Origin: Fragilaria crotonensis | Taxonomy: Eukaryota; Bacillariophyta; Fragilariophyceae; Fragilariales; Fragilariaceae | Length of the DNA stretch: 64,000 nucleotides | NCBI GenBank assembly: GCA_022925895.1 | Contig: JAKSYS010000017.1 | Location: forward strand, 1-64,000 | Direction of reading: 5' to 3' | Shown: positions 1 to 12,846 of the stretch, one piece after another | Numbering within the stretch: position 1 is the stretch's first letter | Layout: each line of letters starts with the position of its first letter | Translations under genes and position numbers: made by a program | Notes under the pieces: generated by a model | Seen by the model: the letters and a program-made list of their open reading frames with translations, nothing else | What the model was told of the DNA's origin: nothing | Databases searched by the model: none

Positions 1-1980
1 GCGTCCTACCGTCGCCCCACCTCCCAGTCCGCCCGTGCCAGCCACGTCTCCTCCCAACCTCCCTGCACGCCGCCATTCCCATGGCACCGTCTCGCATCGC
101 GACTCCGTCACATCTCTGCCGCGGCCTGCAACGTCATTCTCGCCGCCGCTCGCGTCGGCTCCCACCCAGCCGCACCGTCGCACCATTATGCGCTCCACGG
201 CAACGCTTTTAATCCAGACACCGGCAAGCTTGCTGAATGTGAACTCAGCCAATGCAGCGAAGGCCACCTTTGGCAACAATCCAATGCCGACAAATCGGGC
301 GCCTCGCCCAAGGCCACGGCGATCAAAAGGCACCAACACCATGTTTTTCATTAACATCGCTGACATCCCAAAAGGCCGCAAGGATACTTATTTACGCGTT
401 GTTGCAGCCACCTGCCCCGAAAGGTCAACCTCGCCGCGTCCGTTGGACCGTCGGCGGCGATTGCACGAGTATCCTGACGATGTCAGCACCAAAACAGCGG
501 ACCTCACCACCGCCAAGCTTCTCATCAACAGCACCATTTCCACTCCTAATGCGCGCTACATGACAGCCGATCTCAAAGATTTCTACCTCGGAACCCTGAT
601 GACGCGCTACGAATACATGCGCATCCCGATCGACATGCTTCCAGCAGCCATCATTGAACAGTACAACCTACGCCCTCTGTTTCACAACGGGCACGTCTAC
701 GTTGAAATTCGCCGTGGGATGTACGGTCTCCCAAGCCGGCCGCCTCGCCAACAATCAACTCATCGCGTTTCTGGCTCCCACGGATATCATCCTGTTCCGT
801 TAACACCCGGGTTATGGCGTCACAACACCAAAGACATTGTCTTCAGTTTAGTTGTTGATGATTTTGGCATTCGCTACACTTCGCGCCCCGACGCCGAGCA
901 TCTCATCGCCACCCTCGAAAGCATGTATCAAGTCAGCACCGACTGGACCGGCTCCCGTTATTGCGGCTTAACGTTACAATGGGATTACGTTGCACGCATG
1001 TGACGTTTCCATGCCGGGCTATATCGAGCGTGCGCTCCATCGCTTTCAGCATCCCGCACCAACCAAGCCAGAGCATTCCCACATCCATGGCAAAACCGAC
1101 CTACTACGGCGCCAAACACAATTCGCCATTGCACCCGATACTACCACCGCCCTCGATGCTACCGACAAACGCCGCATTCTTGAAGTTCTCGGCACACTCT
1201 ACTATGCCCGCGCCATTGATTCCACGCTCCTCACAGCCATCGGCGAGCTCGCCACCGAACAATCCGAAGGCACCAAACCACCATGGAAAAACTCGCACAA
1301 CTCTTAAACTACTGTGCCACCATCCCGATGCTACCGTGCGATTCACCGCCAGTGACATGCTCCTCGCCGTCGAGAGCGGTGCCTCCTATCTTTCAGTCGT
1401 TAAAGCTCGTTCCCGTGCTGCCGGATGTTTTTATCTCACCAATGCACCCACCACACCCACCGCCGCGCTCAAACCAAATGGCGCCATCCACGTCCTCTGC
1501 CATATTATGCGCGAGGTTCTTTCCAGCGCCGCCGAAGCCGAACTTGGTGCTCTTTTTCATAATGGAAAAGAAGCGTGCCCACTACGTATTGCTCTCGAAG
1601 AAATGGGCCATCCCCAACCTGCAACCCCAATGGCAACCGACAACAATACCGCCAGCGGCATCGCAACCGATACTGTTAAACAAAAGCAAATCCAAAGCAA
1701 TCGACATGCGTTTCTACTGGATTCGCGATCGTGTCCGCCAAGGCCAGTTCAAAATCTACTGGAGCAAAGGCCAAACCAACCGTGCCGATTATTTTTCTAA
1801 ACATCACCCAGCATCCCATCATCGCCATTCGATCCACGTACTTATATTTGCATACGAATCCTACGCGCAATTACTTCGACTGTCTCCGATGACGTCACAC
1901 CGCCGCCTCCTGCGGCCAATTCTACAGTGGCCCCTGGTGAGGGTGTGCTGTTATCCCAGGGAACCCGGAGGGTCATTGTG
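1..1980 (+). mobile_element. Ty1/Copia LTR retrotransposon fossil, 3' part of pol
   Basis: Translated pieces in several frames match a Copia-type reverse transcriptase followed by RNase H. The RT part lies near 430-1,000, with a VDDF-type active-site segment near 855. The RNase H part lies near 1,340-1,800 and ends in a typical integrity motif around NRADYFSK. The first 250 bases encode the proline-rich linker usually found between integrase and RT. The upstream half lies outside the window, and I found no clear LTR after the coding region. The copy is broken, with roughly half a dozen frame interruptions, so it is an old fossil. Confidence 0.75.
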
Positions 1981-2660
1981 ATTACGTCACAGGACGCAGC
2001 ACTATGCCCAAGTCCAGGAGGTCCAAATGAAGTTTTTCCTCGTAGCTTCTACATGCAATTAATACCAAGCAGAGGTGTGGCCGGACCTTCCAGGGCCACC
2101 CAAATCTAGCCTACATTTATGGCTCACCGTTTTGAACGACAAGCACTTCAATACCTGGGACACTCACAGCTCACAGCATGGCTTGTGAAGCATACTGAAA
2201 CGTGTCCTGCGAAGACATCTTCAGTGTACTGGCCTCGTCATGTCGATGATCACCCCTCCTAGAGATAGACCGTCTATTGTGGCAATGACTCATGGCACCT
2301 ACTGCATAACTGTGTTCAGGGGATCGCATGCTGCTTAAATTCCCATGCAAGTATTTCCAAGCCAAAGAGCTAGCGAGAAGTTTCGAGTGAACGCTGATTC
2401 TTCGACACGGAGATGTATTCCTGAACGATATGTTTTTAAACTATAGTTTTGTCCTTCAATGCACCCTGGGCTCAATGTAGTAGCCTATCGGAGCAGAGGC
2501 ATTGAACTTTTGCTGATATTCTCGCGACAAATTGAGCGGCATTCGCTTTATTCAATGCTTTTATCCCCATCCTCTTGCTTACGTCAGTTTTGGGAGCAGC
2601 AACATGGTCTGGGTTCCGATGTTGTTCCCATAGTTCGGTGTCTGCAGACCAAGGTAATTA
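1981..2660. other. Region without recognisable gene
   Basis: Only short open frames occur here and none has recognisable similarity. It is probably Copia 3' flank plus intergenic DNA. Confidence 0.5.
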
Positions 2661-3412
2661 TTATAGCTCACACCATTGATCTGCGCAATGGGAACATCCT
2701 AGACATTCAATATCTCTCCCCGCTGCGTCTGTTGTGTAATCTGTTCGGACCTTCAGCACGGTGAAGGAGATCAGATTGCCGTCGTCGCCCGGACCGTTGG
2801 TCCGACCAATCTGATTCCAAATGTTGTTCACCAATTTGTGGAAACAGACTTTACCAGTCCTGTTGCAATTGAAGTTGGCACCTAAGTCGCCATCAACAGC
2901 GCGGAAGTCCCTCTCTGAATGACCCCGGTGATGAACTCTCATCTCCTTGGCCACCGTCCGTCGAGAACTGGCCCATGTGAACAAGAGCGACACTGCCACT
3001 ATTGAACTGGGGCGTCCAGAGGGTGTCGCGCCCGTTTTTCTTCCCGAAGGCAATGGGGACCGTGTTCTGCCACGGCTGAGCCCTGCTGAACACGTTGAAC
3101 TTGAATTTAAATGCTTTACTGGCAACGCCATTGTCGCCCGCACCGTTGGTGCGACCCACCGAGACGGTCCCATGCCTGAACAGGACTCTGCCATTCGAAT
3201 CATTGTAGACGTTCACGTCGCCGCTAGCAGCAGCAGGAACCGAACCTTGTTTGCTCAAGGCGCCACTTCCAATTTTCAATATTGTGGCATTGCCGACAAA
3301 GATTTCCGCTAACATACGGTGCTGAAGTCGTTGGCACTACGAAGGTGGTGATGGTCGTCCACATCGTTGGACAGTGGTGAGGAGCCAGACAAAGGAGAAG
3401 AAACGACTTCAT
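2661..3412 (-). pseudogene. Putative secreted protein with GRTNG-x-GD repeats, split over three frames
   Basis: The reverse strand starts at 3,412 with a short N-terminus, MKSFLLLCLA, that looks like a signal peptide. Two other frames follow, a 140-residue stretch (3,315-2,893) and then the end of a 180-residue stretch (to 2,661). Both contain the same motif: VGRTNGAGDNG in the first and IGRTNGPGDDG in the second, each close to a Phe/Val-rich strand such as FKFKFNVF or ISFTVLKV. This looks like a repeat protein with two diverged units of roughly 90-100 residues. I see no clear GT-AG intron at the frame changes, so the gene is either decayed or affected by base errors. The family is not recognised. 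A segment near its 5' end (3,326-3,375) resembles the start of the large repeat gene at 5.9 kb, which suggests both are extracellular. Confidence 0.4.
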
Positions 3413-4326
3413 TGTCTTTTCGTGTACCAGACAACAAGATTACAGGGAGACAACAAGATCACAGTGAGGACAACTGTCACATTGAAAGGAATTAAGAGCA
3501 ACGACGACAATGTGGTGTTTGTGGGGTGGTGATGAAGGACGGCAGTTGCGTGAAATTGGGGAGTATGAGAGATGTGTGGCCGAGAGTCTCAGCGTCCATC
3601 GTTACAGTGCATGTCTCGAGTGATGAGCAATCTGAGGGAGCTCGACACTCTCCTGTTGAGAACATAAGATCCCAGGCTTCGTGAATGCGCATCCGTGTCT
3701 AATAACAATGATGACGACTCACGACTCACGACTCACGATAATCCTAAAAGCGAAAGGCTTCTCATCGCGGCGAAACCAACGAAAATGAAGGTGAAGACGG
3801 CCGATGACACCACACACAAGACATTCAGCACTTTAAAGGAATAAAGATATGGGAACGCAATGTGGAGGATACGTTAGGTGGTGCAAAGGACGCTCAAACG
3901 AATGATGCGTGATTGGAGAGGCACATCCTCACGGAGAGAGACACGACGTGACGACACGATACACTTAGAAGTGGGAAGGAGTCCGATTCAGACACACACA
4001 ATCTTTGCAACGCAACAACATGTCACATGTCATACGCATGTCATATGAGCTTGTAGTCTCATGGAGTAATGATGAGATGCCATTGCGACGCGTACCTTTT
4101 GAGAACTTGTTTGAGATTGTGAGCAACTACTATACTACATGGAAATTTGTAATCATCCTAGTACGCTATCTAACCCTACCACACGTTTCTTGTGCCTTGT
4201 ATGCATACATTACATCTTCCTTAACTTAGCGGACATACTTCAGTTGTTCGAGATTCAAAACAAAGGCCCAATAAACGCGACACGTACGCATACTATATAA
4301 CGATAGTTAAAATGAACCGAGCATCA
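3413..4326. other. Non-coding stretch with a short tandem repeat
   Basis: No supported gene. A 7-bp unit, ACGACTC, is repeated three times at 3,714-3,734. The small open frames here have no recognisable features. Confidence 0.5.
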
Positions 4327-4424
4327 CACTATAAATGAATTATGCATCAACCGGTACTCACACTATAAATGAATTATGCATCAACCGGTACTCACTATAA
4401 ATGAATTATGCATCAACCGGTACT
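4327..4424. repeat. Three-copy 32-34 bp tandem repeat
   Basis: A unit that begins CACTATAAATGAATTATGCA and ends CAACCGGTACTCA occurs at 4,327, 4,361 and 4,393. The third copy is two bases out of step and ends at about 4,424. The copies are identical over the shared length, so the expansion is recent. Confidence 0.9.
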
Positions 4425-5790
4425 AGTATCAGGTATCGTAGTTCAATGGAGGGACCATGCTGGCGACATAGTAATTAAATGAACGGCGGCCGGCAGCCGG
4501 CGGACGGCGGATCACAGACAGGGTGTGTTAGAAACTTAGAAATCAGAAATGCGTAAGGTACCCACACTTGGGCTATTCCGAGTCAATTGCTGATACTCGG
4601 AAATGGCTCATCCAAAAGTAAACGCTAATAAAATATTTGATGATATATATAGAAAGCCTATAGAAAGCTCCTGACGTCTCCCTCCAGCAAAAGCAAGCTG
4701 CTCGAGGGAATGAGATCCCGCGTCACTCGAGATCGAGATTGACGAGAACTTCAAGTGTTCACAGACAGTCAGGTATTAATTACTACTAAATAAATATACG
4801 AAACGATTTGCATCAAGGCGGCGCATCCTGGGTTTTCGAACCGGATGAAGTTCAGTGCGGAGCGTACAATGCGGTACTCGATGAGTACCGGTCCGTGCTG
4901 ATACTACCGGTCGTGAACGCGAAGAAGTTTTACAAATGTTGCGAACTAAACCCGAACCCGCTACAAGTATTCGAGATTCGTATTCACGCACTGTGGAATG
5001 GTGGTCTTCAATTTTGTGTTCGTTGTATAGAAAAATATTCGTGTGTATTAGACCTACTATCATAGAGTAAAAAAGGTTCGAGGTGCGACCTGCCATATAA
5101 GCAAACAAAGCAATCGTATCATATTCACAAGTTTAGCAGCGAAACACGAAACTGCGTCTCACCATCAAATCATCGATTCAGGATAGCTCCAACACAGTCA
5201 ACAACACAGGGTAAGTCAATGGCTTGATTGTGGCATCTTTCGTCTCTCGGGAAACTGTCCGCAAGTGCATTGTGTTCATGCGCGAACCCCATGCATAGTG
5301 CTGCATGTTTATGGGAAAGTCGCATTTACTCGTGAGATTCTTCTTGTCTCTCGATCTCATGGATCATCGCCATGGTCCATGTCGTCCAGCTTGTGTTTTT
5401 GCCGAGTGTGTGACAGACATGGTCGTCATGGACATGACAGAGAAAAAAAGGGTTCGTTTACAAAATGTATGTTCACCCAGTTTTCCCTTGCCACAATGGC
5501 GTCATCTTTGTATGCATATATATGTATGTGGTGACCACACCTTGCAGTTTGTGGTTTGTGCTACTGTACATGTGAGATACAGTACGTACCCACACCTGTA
5601 CAATACCTGTCCAGCCGCTTGTCAGTACGTCACACCTGCAGGGCCCAGGTTTCCAACCACCACACTTCTGACGACCACGATGCAGTACCTGGTACAATAT
5701 GCGACTTGTGTGTATTACTTGTAGTGCAGTACTAGTAGTACCATGTACCCGCCTAACTTTCCTTTTTCATATCGCCTGTTCAACTTTCGA
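4425..5790. other. Intergenic region, nothing recognised
   Basis: Short open frames on both strands have no recognisable domain. The region is AT-rich with several GTAC-containing stretches. It probably includes the upstream region of the repeat-protein gene that follows. Confidence 0.45.
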
Positions 5791-5847
5791 CGTATGAATA
5801 CCAGGTACTGAATACCTCCACCAACAGACTAACAGACAGACAAGGAC

Positions 5848-8800
5848 ATGAACTGGCTGTCCTCGCAGTCCCGTGGCTGCATCTCACTGCGGTCACTGCC
5901 GACTTCCATCACCACCTTCGTCGTGACAACGACTTTGAGCACCGTTTGTTGCAGCAGACATGTCCTGCGACGACGACGTGCAATCCTATTGTTTTCTCGT
6001 GTGATGATCCTGGATACGTATCTGGTTCTGGTCCGTGTTATCAAGTAGGCCAGCCGTCGTGCCTGACGACGGGGGCAGGTGTGCGGTTCAGGAATCTTGT
6101 TTTTAATGGTGCGCAAGAAATATTCATGGGAGCTGGTGATCTTGGATTACCTACATTACGGTCGGCTAGTCATGTTGCTTGGTCAAATGGGTGCTACCCA
6201 TTCAGTTGGACATTCACACCACCACCCGCGGACACTCTCGTTCTCGCTGGCATTGGTACTCCTAATCCACTGACTATCCCCAGTGTTGCTGCTGTAGTCA
6301 ATGCCAAGAGTGCTGCTCCTTCGGCTGGATGGAATGGCCTTTCCATTGCCATGACAAACCGTCCTCCTGCTGGCTACGATGGAAACGTGGATTTGTTGCA
6401 GGTTACACTGTCTAAAGCCGATGGTACTGATGAGAAATTACTGGGTGATTTCTGTGGGGTCCCTCAAATCTATCTAACTTGGACCATCAAGAACTTTGAC
6501 TTCTCGGCTGGATACAAGATTTCTGGATTGATTGCGCGGAGAGAAATTGGCCTAATAGCCTTGGTCAAGAATCAAGCAAGGTGGATCTGTCTACCATGAC
6601 GTATTGTTCCGCTTCTCCGACCGATTCTCCAACCGCTTCTCCGACCGCTTCTCCGACCGATTCTCCGACCGATTCTCCAACCGCTTCTCCCACCGATTCT
6701 CCAACCGCTTCTCCCACTGATTCTCCGACCGATTCTCCAACCGATTCTCCCACCGATTCTCCGACCGATTCTCCGACCGATTCTCCGACCAATTCTCCAA
6801 CCGCTTCTCCGACCGATTCTCCGACCAATTCTCCAACCGCTTCTCCGACCGATTCTCCAACCGATTCTCCGACCGATTCTCCAACCGCTTCTCCGACCGA
6901 TTCTCCAACCGCTTCTCCGACCGATTCTCCAACCGATTCTCCGACCAATTCTCCCACCGCTTCTCCGACCAATTCTCCAACTGCTTCTCCGACCGACTCT
7001 CCGACCAATTCTCCGACCGATTCTCCAACTGCTTCTCCGACCGACTCTCCGACCAATTCCCCGACCAAATCTCCGACCAATTCTCCCACCGCTTCTCCGA
7101 CCAATTCTCCCACCGCTTCTCCGACCAATTCTCCCACCGCTTCTCCGACCAATTCTCCCACCGCTTCTCCGACCAATTCTCCAACCGCTTCTCCCACCGC
7201 GACATGTCCTGCGACGACGACGTGCAATCCTATTGTTTTCTCGTGTGATGATCCTGGATACGTATCTGGTTCTGGTCCGTGTTATCAAGTAGGCCAGCCG
7301 TCGTGCCTGACGACGGGGGCAGGTGTGCGGTTCAGGAATCTTGTTTTTAATGGTGCGCAAGAAATATTCATGGGAGCTGGTGATCTTGGATTACCTACAT
7401 TACGGTCGGCTAGTCATGTTGCTTGGTCAAATGGGTGCTACCCATTCAGTTGGACATTCACACCACCACCCGCGGACACTCTCGTTCTCGCTGGCATTGG
7501 TACTCCTAATCCACTGACTATCCCCAGTGTTGCTACTGTAGTCAATGCCAAGAGTGCTGCTCCTTCGGCTGGATGGAATGGCCTTTCCATTGCCATGACA
7601 AACCGTCCTCCTGCTGGCTACGATGGAAACGTGGATTTGTTGCAGGTTACACTGTCTAAAGCCGATGGTACTGATGAGAAATTACTGGGTGATTTCTGTG
7701 GGGTCCCTCAAATCTATCTAACTTGGACCATCAAGAACTTTGACTTCTCGGCTGGATACAAGATTTCTGGATTGATTGCGCGGAGAGGAAATTGGCCTAA
7801 TAGCCTTGGTCAAGAATCAAGCAAGGTGGATCTGTCTACCATGACGTATTGTTCCGCTTCTCCGACCGCTTCTCCGACCGATTCTCCGACCGCTTCTCCG
7901 ACCGATTCTCCAACCGCTTCTCCCACCGATTCTCCAACCGCTTCTCCCACCGATTCTCCAACCGCTTCTCCGACCGATTCTCCAACCGCTTCTCCGACCG
8001 GCTCTCCAACCGCTTCTCCGACCGATTCTCCGACCGACTCTCCGACCGATTCTCCGACCGATTCTCCGACCGCTTCTCCGACCGATTCTCCAACCGCTTC
8101 TCCCACCGATTCTCCGACCAATTCTCCAACCGCTTCTCCGACCGATTCTCCGACCGATTCTCCAACCGCTTCTCCCACCGATTCTCCAACCGATTCTCCG
8201 ACCAATTCTCCAACCGATTCTCCCACCGCTTCTCCCACCGATTCTCCCACCGATTCTCCCACCGATTCTCCAACCGATTCTCCAACCGATTCTCCAACCG
8301 ATTCTCCAACCGATTCTCCAACCGCTTCTCCGACCGACTCTCCGACCAATTCTCCAACCGTTTCTCCCACCGCTTCTCCGACCAATTCTCCCACCGCTTC
8401 TCCAACTGCCTCTCCGACCGACTCTCCGACCAAATCTCCAACCGCTTCTCCGACCGACTCTCCGACCAATTCTCCCACCGCTTCTCAACTGCCTCCGACC
8501 GACTCTCCGACCAAATCTCCAACCGCTTCTCCGACCGATTCTCCGACCGATTCTCCGACCGACTCTCCGACCGATTCTCCAACCGCTTCTCCGACCAAAT
8601 CTCCAACCGCTTCTCCGACCGACTCTCCGACCAATTCCCACCGCTTCTCCAACTGCCTCTCCGACCGACTCTCCGACCAAATCTCCAACCGCTTCTCCGA
8701 CCGATTCTCCGACGAATTCCTCCGCTTCTCCGACCGACTTCTCCGACCAATTCTCCAACCGATTCTCCAACCGACTCTCCGACCACTTCCCACCGCTTCT

Positions 8801-10921
8801 CCGACCGATTCTCCGACCGCTTCTCCGACCGACTCTCCGACCAATTCTCCGACCAATTCTCCAACCGCTTCTCCCACCGACTTCTCCGACCATTCTCCAA
8901 CCGCTTCTCCGACCGCTTCTCCAACCGCTTCTCCGACCGATTCTCCAACCGCTTCTCGACCGATTCCCACCGCTTCTCCGACCAATTCTCCGACCGATTC
9001 TCCGACCGATTCTCCGACCGCTCTCCGACCGCTTCTCCGACCGATTCTCCAACCGCTTCTCCGACCAATTCTCCACCGCTTCTCCGACCGATTCTCCGAC
9101 CGCTTCTCCGACCGATTCTCCGACCGATTCTCCAACCGATTCTCCACCGATTCTCCGACCGGCTCTCCGACCGACTCTCCGACCGATTCTCCACCGCTTC
9201 TCCGACCGATTCTCCACCGACTCTCCGACCGATTCTCCGACCAATTCTCCGACCGCTTCTCCGACCAATTCTCAACCGCTCCGACCGATTCTCCAACCGC
9301 TTCTCCGACCGATTCTCCAACCGCTTCTCCGACCGATTCTCCGACCGACTCTCCAACCAATTCTCTCCGACCGGCTCCAACCGATTCTCCTCCCGACTTC
9401 GACCGATTCTCCGACCAATTCTCCAACCGCTTCTCCGACCGGACCGACTCTCCGACGACAACGATTCATTCTCCGAACCACTTCTCAACCGATTCTCCAA
9501 CCGCTTCTCCGACCGCTTCTCCGACCGATTCTCCTACCAATTCTCCAACCGCATCTCCGACCGGCTCTCCAACCGCTTCTCCGACCGGCTCTCCGACCAA
9601 TTCTCCGACCAATTCTCCAACCGACTTTCCGACCGATTCTCCAACCGCTTCTCCGACCGATTCTCCAACCGCTTCTCCGACCGATTCTCCGACCAATTCT
9701 CCAACCGCTTCTCCGACCGGCTCTCCAACCGCTTCTCCGACCGACTCTCCGACCAATTCTCCAACCGACTCTCCGACCGATTCTCCGACCGATTCTCCAA
9801 CCGCTTCTCCAACCGATTCTCCAACCGCTTCTCCGACCGCTTCTCCGACCGATTCTCCTACCAATTCTCCAACCGCATCTCCGACCGGCTCTCCAACCGC
9901 TTCTCCGACCGGCTCTCCGACCAATTCTCCGACCAATTCTCCAACCGACTTTCCGACCGATTCTCCAACCGCTTCTCCGACCGATTCTCCAACCGCTTCT
10001 CCGACCGGCTCTCCGACCGACTCTCCGACCAATTCTCCAACCGCTTCTCCGACCATTTCTCCAACCGACTCTCCGACCGCTTCTCCGACCGGCTCTCCAA
10101 CCGACTCTCCGACCGGCTCTCCGACCAATTCTCCAACCGCTTCTCCGACCGGCTCTCCGACCAATTCTCCAACCGCTTCTCCGACCGATTCTCCAACCGA
10201 TTCTCCGACCGGCTCTCCAACCGCTTCTCCGACCAATTCTCCAACCGCTTCTCCGACCAATTCTCCGACCAATTCTCCAACCGACTCTCCGACCGATTCT
10301 CCAACCGCTTCTCCGACCAAAACTCCAACCGTTTCTCCGACTGATTCTCCTACCGCTTCTCAGACCAAATTTCCCACCGCTTCTCCGACCAATTCTCCCA
10401 CCGGTTCTCCAACCAAATTTCCCACCGCTTCTCCGACCGATTCTCCCACCGTTTCTCCGACCAAATTTCCCACCGCTTCTCCGACCGATTCTCCCACCGG
10501 TTCTCCGACCAAATTTCCCACCGATTCTCCGACCGATTCTCCCACCGCTTCTCCGACCAAATTTCCCACCGCTTCTCCGACCGATTCTCCAACCGCTTCT
10601 CCAACCGCTTCTCCGACCAACTCTCCAATCGCTTCTCCAACCGCTTCTCCGACCAACTCTCCAACCGCTTCTCCGACCAAAAAGCCAACCGCTTCTCCGA
10701 CCAAAAAGTCTCCAACCAAGAAGCCAACCGCTTCTCCGACCAAGAAGTCAACCAAAAAGCCAACCGCTTCTCCGACCAAAAAGTCTCCAACCAAAAAGCC
10801 AACCGCTTCGCCGACCAAAAAGCCAACCGCTTCTCCGACCAAAAAGTCTCCAACCAAAAAGCCAACCGCTACTCCGACCAAAAAGCCATCCAAAAAAGGA
10901 AAAGGTCTGCGCTTCATCTAG
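5848..10921 (+). CDS. Giant secreted Ser-Pro-Thr repeat protein with duplicated Cys module and Lys-rich tail
   Basis: The main open frame runs from 6,581 to 10,921 (1,446 residues). A preceding frame (5,946-6,599) carries the same kind of module and joins it if one missing base near 6,540 is allowed for. The order is a 210-residue module with several Cys (5,957-6,622), a Ser-Pro-Thr-x tract to about 7,200, the same module again (7,201-7,867), a long Ser-Pro-Thr-x tract (x is mostly Asp, Ala, Asn or Gly), and a tail rich in SPTKKPTASPTKK ending GKGLRFI. The composition resembles extracellular or frustule-associated diatom proteins that are heavily glycosylated on Ser/Thr and carry lysine clusters. 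That role is an inference. The start is unresolved. An ATG at 5,848 lies in another frame, the module frame is open upstream without an ATG, and the module could begin after a CAG splice acceptor near 5,957. Confidence 0.65.
5957..6622 (+). repeat. Module copy A of the Ser-Pro-Thr protein
   Basis: This copy is nearly identical to 7,201-7,867. I see one substitution (near 6,293) and one missing G (near 6,540) over about 665 bp. The missing base moves the frame and ends copy A's open frame at 6,599. Conserved features include TCPATTTC near the start and TMTYC at the end. Confidence 0.9.
7201..7867 (+). repeat. Module copy B of the Ser-Pro-Thr protein
   Basis: Direct duplicate of 5,957-6,622, placed 1,244 bp downstream and in frame with the Ser-Pro-Thr tracts on both sides. 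The duplicated block starts exactly at GACATGTCC. In copy A that point follows GCAGCA, so the boundary may coincide with a splice acceptor. Confidence 0.9.
7868..10680 (+). repeat. 12-bp tandem repeat encoding Ser-Pro-Thr-x
   Basis: Units of the type TCTCCGACCGAT or TCTCCAACCGCT are repeated for almost 3 kb, and a related tract lies at 6,605-7,199. The unit has no stop codon in any of the six frames, so long open frames appear on both strands. Between about 8,635 and 9,500 single-base slips switch the main frame between Ser-Pro-Thr-x, Arg-Phe-Ser-Asp and Leu-Arg-Pro-Ile readings without causing termination. Confidence 0.9.
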
Positions 10922-12846
10922 GTCTTGCTTTTCCAATTTGCCCTACATATCACGACACGAGCATCATGTCTCCCGAATCTATCTAGACTGAAATAAGTCT
11001 GCCTGGCACTCCTTCAGTGACCAAACAAAAAGAATCATTAGCACATAGTGTGAGTTGATTACAAATATATGTACCTTGTGTACAAGGTAAATCGCAACGT
11101 TCTCTACACGACGTAAAGGCCGAAACTACCGGTAGTCTGCCGCCACTTTTGTTCGTTGAGAACGTTTCCCCTGTGAGCATGGCCTTGAAAAGTATGCATG
11201 AGTTTACGGACAGTCTTTCGACAACTGGTTTGTTGGCGATCCATGTCAACCATTGGGGTGCGCTGTTGAGGATGCACAAAGTCTCTGTCACTGGTTTCGT
11301 AGCCTTGCGTGAGAGGAACAGTTCAAATTTGACAATATGCTAGGGGGAACTTGAGGAATTGAAAAGGTAGGCTTATCAAGTGCGCCTTAGTAGCAGAAGT
11401 AGTTGTAGTAGTAACTACGTTTGGTGAACAATCGTCACAATGTGTTGATCAACGATATCACTGCAATCACTTCCAGTCAACACTGCGTAATGATCCTTGG
11501 CATCGTGAATAGGTCGGAGTTCCACCGTATCATGCGTTGCCTTCTTCGTAACAACAAAATGGAAGAAGTGTATGGAGAAAGATTTGGTGGATAGCGTGAT
11601 TTCGCAAAAGGTCATTTCGGTCCATGAGCTTCGCAAATTCGGAAACTGAATGCCACCATCGTCAGGTCCAGCACATTAGCTTAGTGGGCCGCCTTGAATG
11701 CCATTTTAGGCATTTTTCAAGGAGAAGGAAATAATGCGCTTGTGCATGTATCCTCATGCCCGTTAAGAAGCATGCACACCAATTCTGTTGAAAGAACATA
11801 TCTGAAACAGATAGGATGGCTGCGACATACCATGAGGACCACGTTTGCAAAAAACCATAGGCGTCATTATCCCTACACACCAGTGGCCACCTTATCTCGG
11901 GCATCGGAACCGTTTCGCCTCGAATTCCAAAGTCATTACCCTTGAAGCCACCGGCCCAACATCGCTGCAATACATGTGCACCAACTGCGGATGGACCTCA
12001 TCAATATCAGAAATGATTTTGAGTGGGCACTGGGCGGGAAAAGTGGCGATCTCCACGCACACTATGCGGAAACGCGACTACATCATGCGAAACACATAGA
12101 GGTACGCAGACAATTCCAAACCATGTACACACAACATCGTCTGATGCTGGAGTTGCGAGGATAAGAATCACTTTTGGGGACCTCGGCGGAACACGTCGAC
12201 AAGGTACAGTAGATGACAGGGGTCGGAATAGTTAATACCAAACACCAAATACTAACCGGGACAAAAATGTAGCAGCGGTTGGTGCAGCGGTTGGTGCACC
12301 GGTTGTGTATAGGTGGCCATTTTTTGGTTAAATGCATCGCTGACTTTATCACGGTTTAGTATTATTATTAGTACTAGTGGGTTCCTCACAACTATTCGTC
12401 CACGGTCCAAGGATCAGTCACTACAACAGCAGCTGCAGCGGCAGCATCGGGAGTATCTCCGTGCCCGAGACTGATGGGCTCAAGGTCGTCGGTGACGTTA
12501 TTTTCAGATACCATGGTTGAAGGATGTGGCAAAGGGATGTGATGCTGTATCAGATGAGAGCACAGATCACAGATACGATGAACAATGAACTTGCTTTTGG
12601 GTCCCGTTCCCGTACCCGTACTGTTTCGGTTTTCGGTCATCATTCTTTAGACCAACGTCTACTTGAACTTCAGTACAAACTGCATTTATTGTGTTGGTGT
12701 TCCAAATTCTGCCACAGAGGTGCCGTTTCACACCTCTCTAGTAGTGTTCGTAACCGACTTCCTAACGTCTAGCGCACCTGTAGGATCATACCCGCTGTGG
12801 TACAACTGGAAGAACGCAGGAACGTCAGTACTTTTCATGCATATCC
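10922..12846. other. Intergenic region with small unassigned frames
   Basis: No gene is supported with confidence. A minus-strand frame at 12,643-12,392 ends in an acidic, alanine-rich tail and could be the end of a host gene, but only 83 residues are visible. Frames at 11,415-11,970 (-) are not recognised. Confidence 0.4.

Noticed and set aside
4776-5108. Overlapping frames on both strands near 4.8-5.1 kb
   Set aside because: Neither strand shows a domain or a convincing start. They are probably chance frames.
6565-10936. Many long minus-strand and alternative-frame open readings over the Ser-Pro-Thr repeat
   Set aside because: They are by-products of a 12-bp unit without stop codons in any frame. 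Their peptides (for example Val-Gly-Glu or Arg-Ile-Gly-Arg repeats) have no start context and no folded domain.
11415-11970. Minus-strand frames of 73 and 102 residues
   Set aside because: No recognisable similarity or signal, and their composition is consistent with chance.
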